40,243 nucleotides of DNA from JAJKJG01 sp036556825 (lineage in GTDB: Bacteria; Pseudomonadota; Alphaproteobacteria; Rhizobiales; Beijerinckiaceae): NCBI GenBank assembly GCA_036556825.1, contig DATBIR010000251.1, positions 1 to 40,243 of the forward strand. The letters are read 5' to 3'. Below the pieces are notes generated by a model. The model had not been told where the DNA came from. It did no database searches and saw only the letters and a list, made by a program, of their open reading frames with translations. Position numbers and translations under genes: made by a program. Each line of letters begins with the position of its first letter. Within the stretch, counting starts at the first letter, position 1. Shown here one piece after another: positions 14,326 through 22,370 of this stretch.

Positions 14326-15495
14326 ATGAAAGCGCTGGTCTGGCACGGCAAGAATGACATCCGCTGCGACGAAGTCCCGGATCCGCAAATCGAGCATCCG
14401 CGCGACGCCATCATCAAGGTCACGAGCTGCGCCATCTGCGGTTCCGACCTGCACCTCTACAACGGCTTCATGCCCGGCATGCAGTCGGGCGATATCGTCG
14501 GTCATGAATTCATGGGCGAGGTCGTCGAGGTCGGCCGCGAGAACAAGAAGCTCAAGGTCGGCGACCGTGTGGTGGTGCCGTTCACGATCACGTGCGGCGA
14601 GTGTGACCAGTGCCGTCGCGGCAATTTTTCCGTCTGCGAGCGCAGCAACCGCAACAAGGAGGTCGCCGACAAGCTCTTCGGCCACACCACGGCGGGGCTG
14701 TTCGGCTATACGCATCTGACCGGGGGCTATGCCGGCGGCCAGGCGGAATACGTGCGCGTTCCCTATGCGGATGTCGCGCCCGTCAAAATCCCCGACGGGC
14801 TCACCGACGAGCAGGTGCTGTTTCTCGGCGACATTTTCCCGACAGGCTGGCAGGCGGTCGTGCAGTGCGACATCGAGCCGACCGATACGGTGGCGATCTG
14901 GGGCGCCGGCCCCGTCGGGCAGTTTGCCATCCGCAGCGCCGTCATGCTCGGCGCCAGGCAGGTGATCGCGATCGACCGCGTGCCCGAGCGGCTCGCCATG
15001 GCGGAAGCCGGCGGCGCCATCCCGATCAATTTCGAGGAGGAGAGCGTCATCGAGCGCCTCGCCGAACTCACGAACGGCAAAGGCCCGGAGAAGTGCATCG
15101 ATTGCGTCGGCCTCGAGGCGCACGCCACTGCAACGCTCGACTCGGTCTACGACCGCGTCAAGCAGGCGGTGATGCTCGAGACCGATCGGCCGCACGTGCT
15201 GCGCGAGATGATCTATGTCTGCCGGGCGGCGGGGACGCTGTCGATTCCGGGCGTTTACGGCGGCCTGTTGGACAAGATCCCGTTCGGCGCGTCGATGAAC
15301 AAGGGCCTGACGTGGCGCATGGGACAGACGCACGTGAATCGCTGGACCGACGATCTGCTCCGCCGCATCGCGGAAGGACAGATCGACCCGTCCTTCGTGA
15401 TCACCCATACGGTGCCGATCGAACAGGGCCCTGAGATGTACAAGACATTCAGGGACAAGCAGGACGGCTGCATCAAGGTGGTGCTGAAGCCTTAA
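14326..15495 (+). CDS. Zinc-dependent alcohol dehydrogenase (formaldehyde-dehydrogenase-like subgroup)
   Basis: This 389-residue medium-chain dehydrogenase/reductase is cytoplasmic, NAD(P)- and zinc-dependent. Catalytic zinc ligands lie in CAICGSDLHLY (near residue 37-45) and GHEFMGE. The structural zinc is held by four cysteines in CGECDQCRRGNFSVC (near 86-100). The Rossmann motif is IWGAGPVGQFA (near 187), followed by VIAIDRVPERL. The long insert around residues 260-300 is typical of the subgroup that includes glutathione-independent formaldehyde dehydrogenase. The natural substrate is not evident. The start has GAGGAG seven bases upstream. The gene is followed, 131 bases on, by a membrane protein on the same strand. 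The upstream EcfG-like site suggests stress induction. Confidence 0.88.
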   Translation: MKALVWHGKNDIRCDEVPDPQIEHPRDAIIKVTSCAICGSDLHLYNGFMPGMQSGDIVGHEFMGEVVEVGRENKKLKVGDRVVVPFTITCGECDQCRRGNFSVCERSNRNKEVADKLFGHTTAGLFGYTHLTGGYAGGQAEYVRVPYADVAPVKIPDGLTDEQVLFLGDIFPTGWQAVVQCDIEPTDTVAIWGAGPVGQFAIRSAVMLGARQVIAIDRVPERLAMAEAGGAIPINFEEESVIERLAELTNGKGPEKCIDCVGLEAHATATLDSVYDRVKQAVMLETDRPHVLREMIYVCRAAGTLSIPGVYGGLLDKIPFGASMNKGLTWRMGQTHVNRWTDDLLRRIAEGQIDPSFVITHTVPIEQGPEMYKTFRDKQDGCIKVVLKP

Positions 15496-15512
15496 CGAGC
15501 GGCAGCCGGCAG

Positions 15513-15581
15513 CCGGCAGACGGCACTCGGCATCTCGCGCGGACGTGCTGTCAGCGTCGAATGCCGACTGCCCAGTGCCGG
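15513..15581. repeat. Imperfect inverted repeat of the ggcagtcggcat type
   Basis: The 21-base arms at 15513-15533 and 15561-15581 are imperfectly complementary around a 27-base spacer. The arms consist of degenerate CGGCA/TCGGCAT units. It occupies most of the gap after the alcohol dehydrogenase and could act as a transcript-stabilising or terminating structure. Confidence 0.4.
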
Positions 15582-15626
15582 TTCTCCCCACGACACACCG
15601 CTACGCCCTGAGCAAAGGAGGCATGC

Positions 15627-16172
15627 ATGCGTTATGAAACCGACAGAACGGGACGGCGTGGCCATCCCGATTCCACGACCGACACGCTCGCCCGCGGCCT
15701 CGGCGTGTTCTCGATCGCGCTCGGCCTTGCCGAGGTGATCGCGCCGCGCGCGCTCGCGCGCGCTCTCGGGATGGACGGACAGGAGACGCTGATCCGCGCT
15801 TATGGCATGCGCGAGATCGCCACCGGGATCGGCATCCTCGCGTCCGAAGATCCGACGCCGTGGATCTGGGGCCGCGTCGCCGGCGACGCCCTCGACGTCG
15901 CGACCCTGGTGCCCGGCCTGGACCCTGACAATCCGCAAAGAGGCAACGTTGTCCTGGCGCTCGCGGCGGTCGCCGGCGCGACGGCGCTCGACGTATATTG
16001 CGGGCAGGCCCTCAGCCGCGAGGACACGCGCCCGCAGCCGCCTTTGCGCGACTACAGCGATCGCAGCGGCTTGCCACGCCCTCCCCATGAAATGCGTGGC
16101 GTCGCGCGCGATTTCCAGGTGCCGCGCGACATGCGCACGCCCGAAGCGCTGCGTCCCTACACGATGCATTGA
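15627..16172 (+). CDS. Hypothetical membrane protein
   Basis: This is a 181-residue protein with a very good ribosome site (AAAGGAGG before ATG 15627). Hydrophobic stretches lie near residues 22-50 (ARGLGVFSIALGLAEVIAPRAL), 62-76 (EIATGIGILAS) and 105-122 (NVVLALAAVAGATALDVY), giving three or four membrane helices. The C-terminal 45 residues are polar (PQPPLRDYSDRSGLPRPPHE) and probably cytoplasmic. The GMREIATGIGIL segment resembles small uncharacterised DoxX- or DUF4267-like proteins, but I cannot assign a family. It lies just downstream of the zinc dehydrogenase and may be co-transcribed. Confidence 0.7.
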   Translation: MRYETDRTGRRGHPDSTTDTLARGLGVFSIALGLAEVIAPRALARALGMDGQETLIRAYGMREIATGIGILASEDPTPWIWGRVAGDALDVATLVPGLDPDNPQRGNVVLALAAVAGATALDVYCGQALSREDTRPQPPLRDYSDRSGLPRPPHEMRGVARDFQVPRDMRTPEALRPYTMH

Positions 16173-16184
16173 CATCGCCCGGCA

Positions 16185-16242
16185 AGAAGCTTTCCCCCGG
16201 ACTCGATCCGGGGTGGACCCCGCTTTGCCGGAGGATCAATGC
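16185..16242. repeat. Rearranged copy of the interspersed palindromic repeat
   Basis: This stretch holds CCCCGGA-CTCGA-TCCGGGG and an outer CCGGCAA/TTGCCGG pair, then GATCAATGCGACAC. The same words occur at 34371-34450 (CCCGGACTTGATCCGGG, GATCATGCGACAC). It belongs to the same repeat family but its modules are in a different arrangement. Confidence 0.5.
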
Positions 16243-16252
16243 GACACGAAAG

Positions 16253-16286
16253 CGGCGGATGGACGCTGTCCCTCCGCCGTTCGTTT
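16253..16286 (+). terminator. Terminator hairpin after the membrane protein gene
   Basis: CGGCGGATGGAC (16253-16264) and GTCCCTCCGCCG (16268-16279) pair with one mismatch around a three-base loop, followed by TTCGTTT. It lies 80 bases after the stop at 16172, in the gap between convergent genes. Confidence 0.6.
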
Positions 16287-16361
16287 ATGCGCCTGATTGC
16301 AGAGACGTAGTGGTAAGAGAGAGCGGGCGGAGCGGGGCTCCAGCCGCTCCGCGCGTCTTGT

Positions 16362-18047
16362 CTAACGTCCCGATGCGGGGGCGCGGTCCTCGGATCCGTC
16401 ACCCGGCTTGCCGCCGCCGATTACGGTCTCGAAGTCGGCCGAGCGATCGACCCGCTCCTCCGGGCCGAACTGCGCATGCAGGCGATCGGCAACCGCGCCG
16501 GCTGCTTCCTTGGCCCGGTCGAACTGCTCGTCGGCCGCGTCCCACGCGCGCTGCCGCAACTTGTCGCTCAGCGAGCCCATCAGGCGATTCTCGCGTTCGC
16601 TCGTGCGCATCGACCCGCCGAGCGCGGCGCCAATCGCCAGCGTCACGGCACCGAGCAGGAGCGGATAGCGCGTGCCGAGCTCCGACAACTCTTCGCCGAG
16701 CCAGCTGGCGGTCCGAGGCGCCTGGCGGCCGACATCGTAGGCTGTCTCGGCAGCGCTGCGATAGGCCGAGGAGGCGGCACGGTAGGCACGCGACCCCGCT
16801 GCGGACGCAGCTTCGGCCGCTGCGTCGACCGCCCGGCTGGCAGACCGGCTGACATTCGAAGCCGCATCAGCCGCGGAGGACGCGATGTCGTCGCTGATGT
16901 CGCCGGCGCGCTCCGTCAGATCGCCGAACCTGTCGCCTGCCGACGAAGCCATGCTGCGCGACACCTGCGTCGTGCTGCGCGTACGCTTGGCGCCGCGGCC
17001 GCTCGCGCGCGCCTGCCGCGTCGGGGTCATCGTGCGCTCCTCGCGCGCGCTGCTGCGCAACGCGAGTGCGACTGCGGCGCCCGCTGCGAGCCCGAGCGCG
17101 CCAAGCAGCACGGGATTGCGCTGCGCCTGCGCCGCGGCTTCCCTGGTTCGCGCCACCGCGTCTCGTGCGGTCTCGCTGGCCATCGCGGTGGTGCGTTCGA
17201 GCATGTCCGAAGCGGTCGTGACAACGCGGTCGGCTGTCTCTGAAATCGCACGCGCCGTGTCGGAAGCTGATCGTGCGGCGCTGTCGGCGGTGTCGGCAAG
17301 CGTCCGTCGTGCATTGTCGGCCGTGTCGGAAACAGCCCGTCGCGCACTCTCGGCCGTCTCGGAGAGCGTCGTCCCGGTGCGTTGCGCGGATTCCGAGATG
17401 GCCGTGCCGGCCCTGTTGAACGTGTCGGACACCGTCGTCGCAGCACTCTCGGCGAGATCCGACACCCGCGCCGCCGCGTCGTGAGCCTTGTCGCGCGCCG
17501 TCGCCGCCGCCTCACGCGCCATATAGCCCGTGCGAGACGCGGCAGTCGTCACCCGCTCGCCGATGCTGGAGCTCTCCGTCGAGGGATAACCGTATCCGGC
17601 GACGCCGCCCGGAACGTAACCGCGCGGCCGCTCTCGGTCATAAGGATTACGATAGGCGAGGCTGCCGTCGCCTGGCGCAGAGTCACCTCTGAGCATGGTT
17701 GCGATGCCGGCGCCGATCAGCAGCGTCGTGATCGGCGGTTTCTTGTAGAGATGCCAGCCGATGCCGGCGCCGATCAGAGCGACGCCGAGCGGATTCGCCA
17801 GCGCCTTCTGTTTGATTTGCTCGGCGAAGCTGTCGGCCTTTTGGCGTCCCGTTTCGACAACGTTATCCTTGGTTGTCTGCACATAGTCCATGGCCTTGTT
17901 CTTGAGGCCTTGCGCGTAGTCCGTCACCTCCTGCTTGACCGCTTCGGCCGTTGCGGGGCTGCTCAGGCGATCGAGGGTCGCGGCAAGACGTGCGCGCGCC
18001 TCCTCGGCCTCGCGCTCGAGCGTGTCCAGATCTGAATTCGTGGCCAT
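16362..18047 (-). CDS. DUF3618 protein with LEA-like 11-residue repeats
   Basis: This is a 561-residue envelope protein. Residues about 8-60 are the DUF3618 domain (EREAEEARARLAATLDRLSS). Hydrophobic segments lie near 84-98, 106-119, 312-330 and 493-512. Between them is a long Ala/Thr/Asp/Arg-rich amphipathic region. Residues 186-306 show an approximately 11-residue period (TAESARRAVSD, TADNARRTLAD, TADSAARSASD), like group 3 LEA proteins and apolipoproteins that lie on membranes. A second helical region follows at 370-470. The ATG at 18047 has GGAG about ten bases upstream and begins one base before the stop codon of the upstream gene, so the two form an operon. The operon is probably under EcfG, which would suit a membrane-protection role (inference). 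Confidence 0.75.
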   Translation of the reverse strand: MATNSDLDTLEREAEEARARLAATLDRLSSPATAEAVKQEVTDYAQGLKNKAMDYVQTTKDNVVETGRQKADSFAEQIKQKALANPLGVALIGAGIGWHLYKKPPITTLLIGAGIATMLRGDSAPGDGSLAYRNPYDRERPRGYVPGGVAGYGYPSTESSSIGERVTTAASRTGYMAREAAATARDKAHDAAARVSDLAESAATTVSDTFNRAGTAISESAQRTGTTLSETAESARRAVSDTADNARRTLADTADSAARSASDTARAISETADRVVTTASDMLERTTAMASETARDAVARTREAAAQAQRNPVLLGALGLAAGAAVALALRSSAREERTMTPTRQARASGRGAKRTRSTTQVSRSMASSAGDRFGDLTERAGDISDDIASSAADAASNVSRSASRAVDAAAEAASAAGSRAYRAASSAYRSAAETAYDVGRQAPRTASWLGEELSELGTRYPLLLGAVTLAIGAALGGSMRTSERENRLMGSLSDKLRQRAWDAADEQFDRAKEAAGAVADRLHAQFGPEERVDRSADFETVIGGGKPGDGSEDRAPASGR

Positions 18048-18048
18048 C

Positions 18049-18618
18049 TCAGCTGCTCCTGTTTGCGTCCGCCGTCGCGGCAGCTTCCTCGTCATCTCCG
18101 GCGCCGCCGCGCGATGCCGCGCTCGCGGACTTCCGTTTCTTAGCCCGTGAGCCGCCGCGCGCGGCACCCGTCTGCCGCGCGGTCTCCTCGGCAGCTTCCT
18201 CGTAACGCCGATCGGCGGAAGCTTTCAGGAAGCGGGCGAGCGCAAAGCCGGCCAGGACCGATCCGCCGAAGAACATCATCGGCTGGCGGCGTGCGAAGTC
18301 CGTCACGCCGTCGACCACATCCTCGATGCTTTGCTCGCGGATCATGTCGGCGACGTTGTGAATTCCGGACGCCGCGTTGCGGATGTGGGGGGCCGCCCCC
18401 GGCAGCACCCGCTCGACCTGCTCAGCCGCATCGTCGAGCGTTCGCGCCACCTCTTCGACGCGTTGCGCCGCTTCGGCCTTCTGCTGCTCGACGACCCCGA
18501 GCGCCGCATCCTGTGCGCTCGACGCAATGCTCGAGACCAGCGTCTGCGCGTCATTGATCATTCCGGAGATGCTGGACTCGTTCTGAGCCATGGCTCCGGT
18601 TTGCAAAGTATCCGTCAT
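18049..18618 (-). CDS. Membrane-associated helical protein, first gene of the DUF3618 operon
   Basis: This is a 189-residue protein. Residues about 15-110 are an amphipathic alanine-rich helix (IASSAQDAALGVVEQQKAEA). One membrane helix spans 113-131 (PMMFFGGSVLAGFALARFL). The C-terminal tail is Lys/Arg/Ala-rich (RAKKRKSASAASRGG). It resembles the short partner proteins found with YqjE-type holins and DUF3618 proteins in rhizobia, but no holin gene is present here. The start at 18618 has GGGAGGTC upstream. An exact EcfG-type promoter lies at 18666-18690. Confidence 0.7.
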   Translation of the reverse strand: MTDTLQTGAMAQNESSISGMINDAQTLVSSIASSAQDAALGVVEQQKAEAAQRVEEVARTLDDAAEQVERVLPGAAPHIRNAASGIHNVADMIREQSIEDVVDGVTDFARRQPMMFFGGSVLAGFALARFLKASADRRYEEAAEETARQTGAARGGSRAKKRKSASAASRGGAGDDEEAAATADANRSS

Positions 18619-18665
18619 TGGGCTGACCTCCCGGGCGCGACAACGCGCAAAAACAACAAAATATG

Positions 18666-18690
18666 AACGCCGCTTACGGGTTCACGTTCC
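18666..18690 (-). promoter_or_regulatory. EcfG-type general stress promoter (DUF3618 operon)
   Basis: On the minus strand GGAAC (18690-18686), a 16-base spacer and CGTT (18669-18666) match the consensus exactly. It is 48 bases upstream of the ATG at 18618. Confidence 0.7.
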
Positions 18691-18781
18691 GGAACCTTTG
18701 CAATATTCGCCTTTGGCTGGGGGGAAGGGGAGGCGCCCCGCCGGAACCATGCCGGGCTAATTGACTGCAAAGTGGAGTGGT

Positions 18782-19270
18782 TCAACAGCCGCGGCACACG
18801 CTGCCCATGATGGCGCGCGCCCTCTGGTCGGTGCGCCGTACGGCTTCCCGCGGCGGCGCCGCGGTGGCCGAGGCGGCGCGGCGGGCGGGCGCGCGCTCGC
18901 CCCTGCGGACGGCCCGCTTCGCGCGATCGCGCGGCCGCGCGATCCGGCGCGGCGACACCATGGAGCGGGGAGTGACGGTCGGGCCCGTGGCGGGCGACAC
19001 CTGCGGCGCAAAGGTGGAGGGCGTGGCGCTCGGATTAAGGGCGTTCGGCGTCGAGATCGCGGACGGAGCCGCGCTTGGATTATAGGCGCTCGGATTGCGA
19101 TCGGAGGCGGCGGCGCTTGGGTTGACCGAGTTCGGCCCGCTCGCCGCAGGAGCCGAGCCCGGTATCGGCGTGAACACGCCTTGCGCAAAGGCGCCGGCCG
19201 CGCTGAGGACGAGGAGCACCGCCATGCAGGCGATTGCGGGCAAGACCCGACGACCGACGATCCAGCCCAT
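18782..19270 (-). CDS. Exported low-complexity protein with NPSA repeats
   Basis: This is a 162-residue protein. The N-terminal 30 residues are a signal peptide (RRVLPAIACMAVLLVLSAAGAFAQ). The mature part is Pro/Ser/Ala/Asn-rich with irregular NPSA units (SVNPSAAASD, RNPSAYNPSAAPS, LNPSATPST). It turns into a basic Ala/Arg region (RRIARPRDRAKRAVRRGERA) and ends with a Cys-containing tail. The function is unknown. The ATG at 19270 starts the signal peptide; an upstream ATG at 19300 is possible. A one-mismatch EcfG-like site (CGAAC-N16-CGTT, 19299-19323) lies just before, overlapping that alternative start. Confidence 0.55.
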   Translation of the reverse strand: MGWIVGRRVLPAIACMAVLLVLSAAGAFAQGVFTPIPGSAPAASGPNSVNPSAAASDRNPSAYNPSAAPSAISTPNALNPSATPSTFAPQVSPATGPTVTPRSMVSPRRIARPRDRAKRAVRRGERAPARRAASATAAPPREAVRRTDQRARAIMGSVCRGC

Positions 19271-19333
19271 TGCGGCACCCTCGCCCCTGATCAGGGACAA
19301 CGTGCCACCGCCCGCGAAGTTCGCGCCCGGGCG

Positions 19334-19867
19334 TCAGCCCGTCCCGGGACGGTTGATCGTGAGCTTCTGAAAGCCTTTGCCGGCCAGCGCCGGCTTTTTG
19401 GCGGACAGGATGCGCGAGTTGACTCCCTGCCAGGAGATCTCGCCCGACAGGCGGCCGTATTCGATCTTGGGGCAGCGGTTCATGACGACCTGCACGCCTT
19501 TCTCTTCGGCGCGCCGGGCGGCATCGTCGTTGCGAACCGAGAGCTGCATCCAGATCACCTTTGGCAGCGGCTCGAGGCCCAGCGCCTCGTCGGTGATCGG
19601 GCCTGCGGCCTCGGAGTTGCGGAAGATCTCGACCATGTCGACAGGCCGCGGGATGTCCTTCAGCCTGGCATAGACGGTGCGGCCGAGGATTTCGCGGCCC
19701 CCCCAGCCGGGATTGATCGGGATCACGTCGTAGCCGCGCTCGAGCAGATACTTCGTGACGATCCAACTGGGGCGTGCCGGATTGTTCGACGCGCCGACCA
19801 GGGCGATCGTCTTCACCGACTTGAGGAGGTCGAGGATGTATTGGTCGGAATAGGAGTCGTGGTCCAT
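19334..19867 (-). CDS. CoA-binding domain protein (YccU family)
   Basis: This is a 177-residue cytoplasmic protein of the CoA-binding-2 Rossmann family. The nucleotide loop is IALVGASNNPARPSWIV near residues 21-37. The middle reads YDVIPINPGWGGREILGRTV, and the C-terminal VVMNRCPKIEYGRL carries the conserved MxRCPxxE motif. The family binds CoA in crystal structures, but its reaction is unknown. The ATG at 19867 lies five bases after the modC stop, so the gene is the last of the modABC transcript. No functional link with molybdate is known to me. Confidence 0.85.
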   Translation of the reverse strand: MDHDSYSDQYILDLLKSVKTIALVGASNNPARPSWIVTKYLLERGYDVIPINPGWGGREILGRTVYARLKDIPRPVDMVEIFRNSEAAGPITDEALGLEPLPKVIWMQLSVRNDDAARRAEEKGVQVVMNRCPKIEYGRLSGEISWQGVNSRILSAKKPALAGKGFQKLTINRPGTG

Positions 19868-19872
19868 GGCCT

Positions 19873-20568
19873 TTAACTGGCGTCTTCCGTCCTCGAGTGC
19901 AATGCAGGCGCCCCGGCCGGGGCGTCTGCGGCCGTGACCCGGCCGGCCTCCAGGCGCACGATCTGGTCGGTCAGCCGCTCGACCTCGGCCAGGCTGTGGC
20001 TCACATAGACGATCGGGATCGAAAGCTCGTCCCGGAGCTGCTCGATATAGGGCAAGGTCTCGCGCTTGCGGGCCTCGTCGAGGGAGGCGAGGGGCTCGTC
20101 CATCAGCAGCAGGCGCGGGGAGGCGAGCAGCGCCCGCCCAATCGCGACGCGCTGCTTTTCGCCGCCTGACAAGGTCCCCGGGCGGCGCTCGAGCAGATGC
20201 CCGATGCCGAGCAGCGCCACGATTTCGTCGAGCTTCGCCCAATGTTCGGCCACCGGCGTGAACCAGCGGCCGTAGGTGAGATTGCGCCGGACCGTCAGAT
20301 GCGGGAACAGCCGACCTTCCTGAAACACGTAGCCGATGCGCCGTTTGTGAGGCGGCACGAAGAGGCGCCGCTCGGTGTCGGTCAGGACGCGGCCCTGCAC
20401 CACGACGCGCGCGTGCCGCGGCCGCACGAGACCGGCGATCACGTTGAGCACCGTCGTCTTGCCCGATCCCGACGGGCCGACCAGGGCGACGACATGCGCG
20501 TTGGCCTCGAACGCCACCTCGAGCGCAAAGTCGCCCTGGCGGTGGGTGACGGCGACCGCGATGCTCAT
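19873..20568 (-). CDS. modC: Molybdate ABC transporter ATPase, short form without Mop domain
   Basis: This is a 231-residue ATP-binding subunit for molybdate import. Walker A is GPSGSGKTT near residue 31. The Q-loop is YVFQEGRLFPH, the ABC signature is LSGGEKQR, Walker B is LLLMDEPLASLDE, and the H-loop is VYVSHS. The RLFPHL segment after the Q-loop is characteristic of ModC. Typical ModC proteins continue for about 120 more residues with a TOBE/Mop molybdate-binding domain. This protein stops after the ABC domain, so feedback by bound molybdate is probably absent. The ATG overlaps the modB stop (ATGA). Confidence 0.9.
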   Translation of the reverse strand: MSIAVAVTHRQGDFALEVAFEANAHVVALVGPSGSGKTTVLNVIAGLVRPRHARVVVQGRVLTDTERRLFVPPHKRRIGYVFQEGRLFPHLTVRRNLTYGRWFTPVAEHWAKLDEIVALLGIGHLLERRPGTLSGGEKQRVAIGRALLASPRLLLMDEPLASLDEARKRETLPYIEQLRDELSIPIVYVSHSLAEVERLTDQIVRLEAGRVTAADAPAGAPALHSRTEDAS

Positions 20569-21257
20569 AGGCCGGCGCGGTCCTTCACCACCCGTCGCGC
20601 GAGAAGCTCGGACGCGGTCACGGCGACGAGCGCGATGATGATGGCCACGAGACTGAGCCGCAGGGCTCCGGCTTCGCCACCCGGCACCTGTGTGTAGCCG
20701 TAGATCGCGGCCGGCACCGTCTGCGTCTCGCCCGGAATCGCCGACACGAAAGTAATCGTGGCGCCGAACTCGCCGAGCGCTTTTGCGAAGCTCAAGACCA
20801 TTCCGGCGAGCACACCCGGCAAGGCAAGCGGCAAGGTGACCGTGAGAAATATCCACAGACGGCTGGCGCCGAGGGTGCCGGCCGCTTGTTCGAGGCCGAG
20901 ATCCACCGCCTCGAGAGACAGCCGGATCGCTCGCACCGCAAGCGGAAAGGCCATGACGGCGGCTGCCAGGGCAGCGCCCGTCCAGCGGAACGAGAACACG
21001 ATCCCGCAGCAACTCTCGAGGGTCGCGCCGACCGGGCCGCGGCGCCCGAATGTCAGGAGCAGCAGGTATCCGGTCACGACCGGCGGCAGCACGAGCGGCA
21101 GATGCACGAAGCCGTCGAGCAGGGCCTTGCCGGGAAAGCGTCCGCGCGCGAGCGCGTAGGCGACGGCGATCGCGACCGGGACGCTCGCCAGGGTGGCCCA
21201 GAGCGCGACCTTGAGGCTCAGCCGCACGGCAACCCATTCGTCGGGTGTGAGCTCCAC
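20565..21257 (-). CDS. modB: Molybdate ABC transporter permease
   Basis: This is a 230-residue inner-membrane permease with about five or six hydrophobic helices. The family signature PLVLPPVVTGYLLL near residues 53-66 and the EAA loop (LEQAAGTLGASRLWIFLTVT) are present, as are ALGEFGATITF and the C-terminal helices. It passes molybdate from ModA through the membrane. It overlaps modC by four bases and follows modA with a 123-base gap in which I see nothing definite. Confidence 0.93.
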   Translation of the reverse strand: MELTPDEWVAVRLSLKVALWATLASVPVAIAVAYALARGRFPGKALLDGFVHLPLVLPPVVTGYLLLLTFGRRGPVGATLESCCGIVFSFRWTGAALAAAVMAFPLAVRAIRLSLEAVDLGLEQAAGTLGASRLWIFLTVTLPLALPGVLAGMVLSFAKALGEFGATITFVSAIPGETQTVPAAIYGYTQVPGGEAGALRLSLVAIIIALVAVTASELLARRVVKDRAGL

Positions 21258-21380
21258 GCGTCAGCCTTTTCGAAGGCGGAAGGGCGCGCCCACCCCCACC
21301 GCTTCGCCGCTGCGCGCGCGCCTGTGGCGCCACTGCTGCGGACCGGATGGAGAAGTGAATGGCGTCATCATGCAGGCGGA

Positions 21381-22151
21381 CTAATCGAGGGGAATGAAAC
21401 CTTCGCGGGCGAGGATCGCGGCGCTGGCCGGCATGCGCAACGTCTCCAGAAAGCGCGCGGCCTCGGCCCGGGTGGACGCACGGATCAGCGCGGCTGGGTA
21501 GACGATCGGCGGGTGACTTGTCTCGGGAAATCGCGCGACGACCTTCACGCCGGGCTCCGCATGCGCGTCGCTCTCGTAGACGATCCCGAGCGGCGCCTCG
21601 CCGCGCGCCACGAAGGTCAGGGCGGCGCGCACGTTCTCGGATTCGGCCAGTCGCCCGGCGGCCTCGTCCCATAAGCCGAGATGCTCGAGCGCCGCCTTGC
21701 CGTATTTACCCGCCGGCACCGCTGCGACCTGCGCAATGGCGAGCCGGCCGTTGCCGAGCGCGGCGGCGAGTGCGCCCGGCCTGAGCTCGACAGCGCCGCC
21801 CCGGCTCGCCGGCGCGACGAGCACGAGCTGGTTGCCGACGAGATTGCGCCGGCTCTCCGGCTTGATGAGGTGCCGCGCCTGCAGATGATCCATCCAGTCG
21901 CGATCGGCGGAGATGAACACGTCCGCCGGTGCGCCCTGCTCGATCTGCCTCGCGAGGGCCGACGACGCAGCGTATGAGATCGCGACGCGCTTGCCGGTGC
22001 CGTTCCTGAACGCATCGGCGATGGCGTCGAGCGCGTTCTTGAGGCTTGCGGCGGCGAACACGGTCACGTCCGCGGGCTGCGCGCGTGCAGCGAGCGGCAG
22101 CAAAGCCATCAGGAATCCGCCAAGCGCAACGAACGGCCGCAAGAGCTTCAT
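21381..22151 (-). CDS. modA: Molybdate-binding periplasmic protein
   Basis: This is a 256-residue periplasmic protein with a signal peptide (1-24, ending AARAQ). The ModA landmarks are TVFAAASLKNALD, VAISYAASSALARQI, GAPADVFISADRDWMD, and the conserved AESENVRAALTFVARGEAPL and GIVYESDA. It binds molybdate or tungstate for ModBC. The start at 22151 has CGGAGG upstream. No ModE box was seen in the 200 bases upstream. Confidence 0.93.
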   Translation of the reverse strand: MKLLRPFVALGGFLMALLPLAARAQPADVTVFAAASLKNALDAIADAFRNGTGKRVAISYAASSALARQIEQGAPADVFISADRDWMDHLQARHLIKPESRRNLVGNQLVLVAPASRGGAVELRPGALAAALGNGRLAIAQVAAVPAGKYGKAALEHLGLWDEAAGRLAESENVRAALTFVARGEAPLGIVYESDAHAEPGVKVVARFPETSHPPIVYPAALIRASTRAEAARFLETLRMPASAAILAREGFIPLD

Positions 22152-22370
22152 GGGAGACCTCCGGTCAGACCAGGTCGAGGGCGGTGGAGCAGCGACGCGC
22201 TGCACCCTCGGGGCACTCCCGCCGGAGATATGGCAGCGCCGGCTCGCCAGCAGCGGCGCGTCTCGGAAATGTCTAAGCGTTTGCCGCCCGAGGTCAAGAA
22301 CGTGGTTCTGCAACGATTGCCAGACGCGCCGGGCAGTGCATGAATGAAGCGTCCTGAACGGGAGGGGACG

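Noticed and set aside
22152..22350. ModE operator or molybdenum riboswitch before modA
   Set aside because: No ATCGnTATATA-like half-sites and no recognisable Moco RNA core were found.
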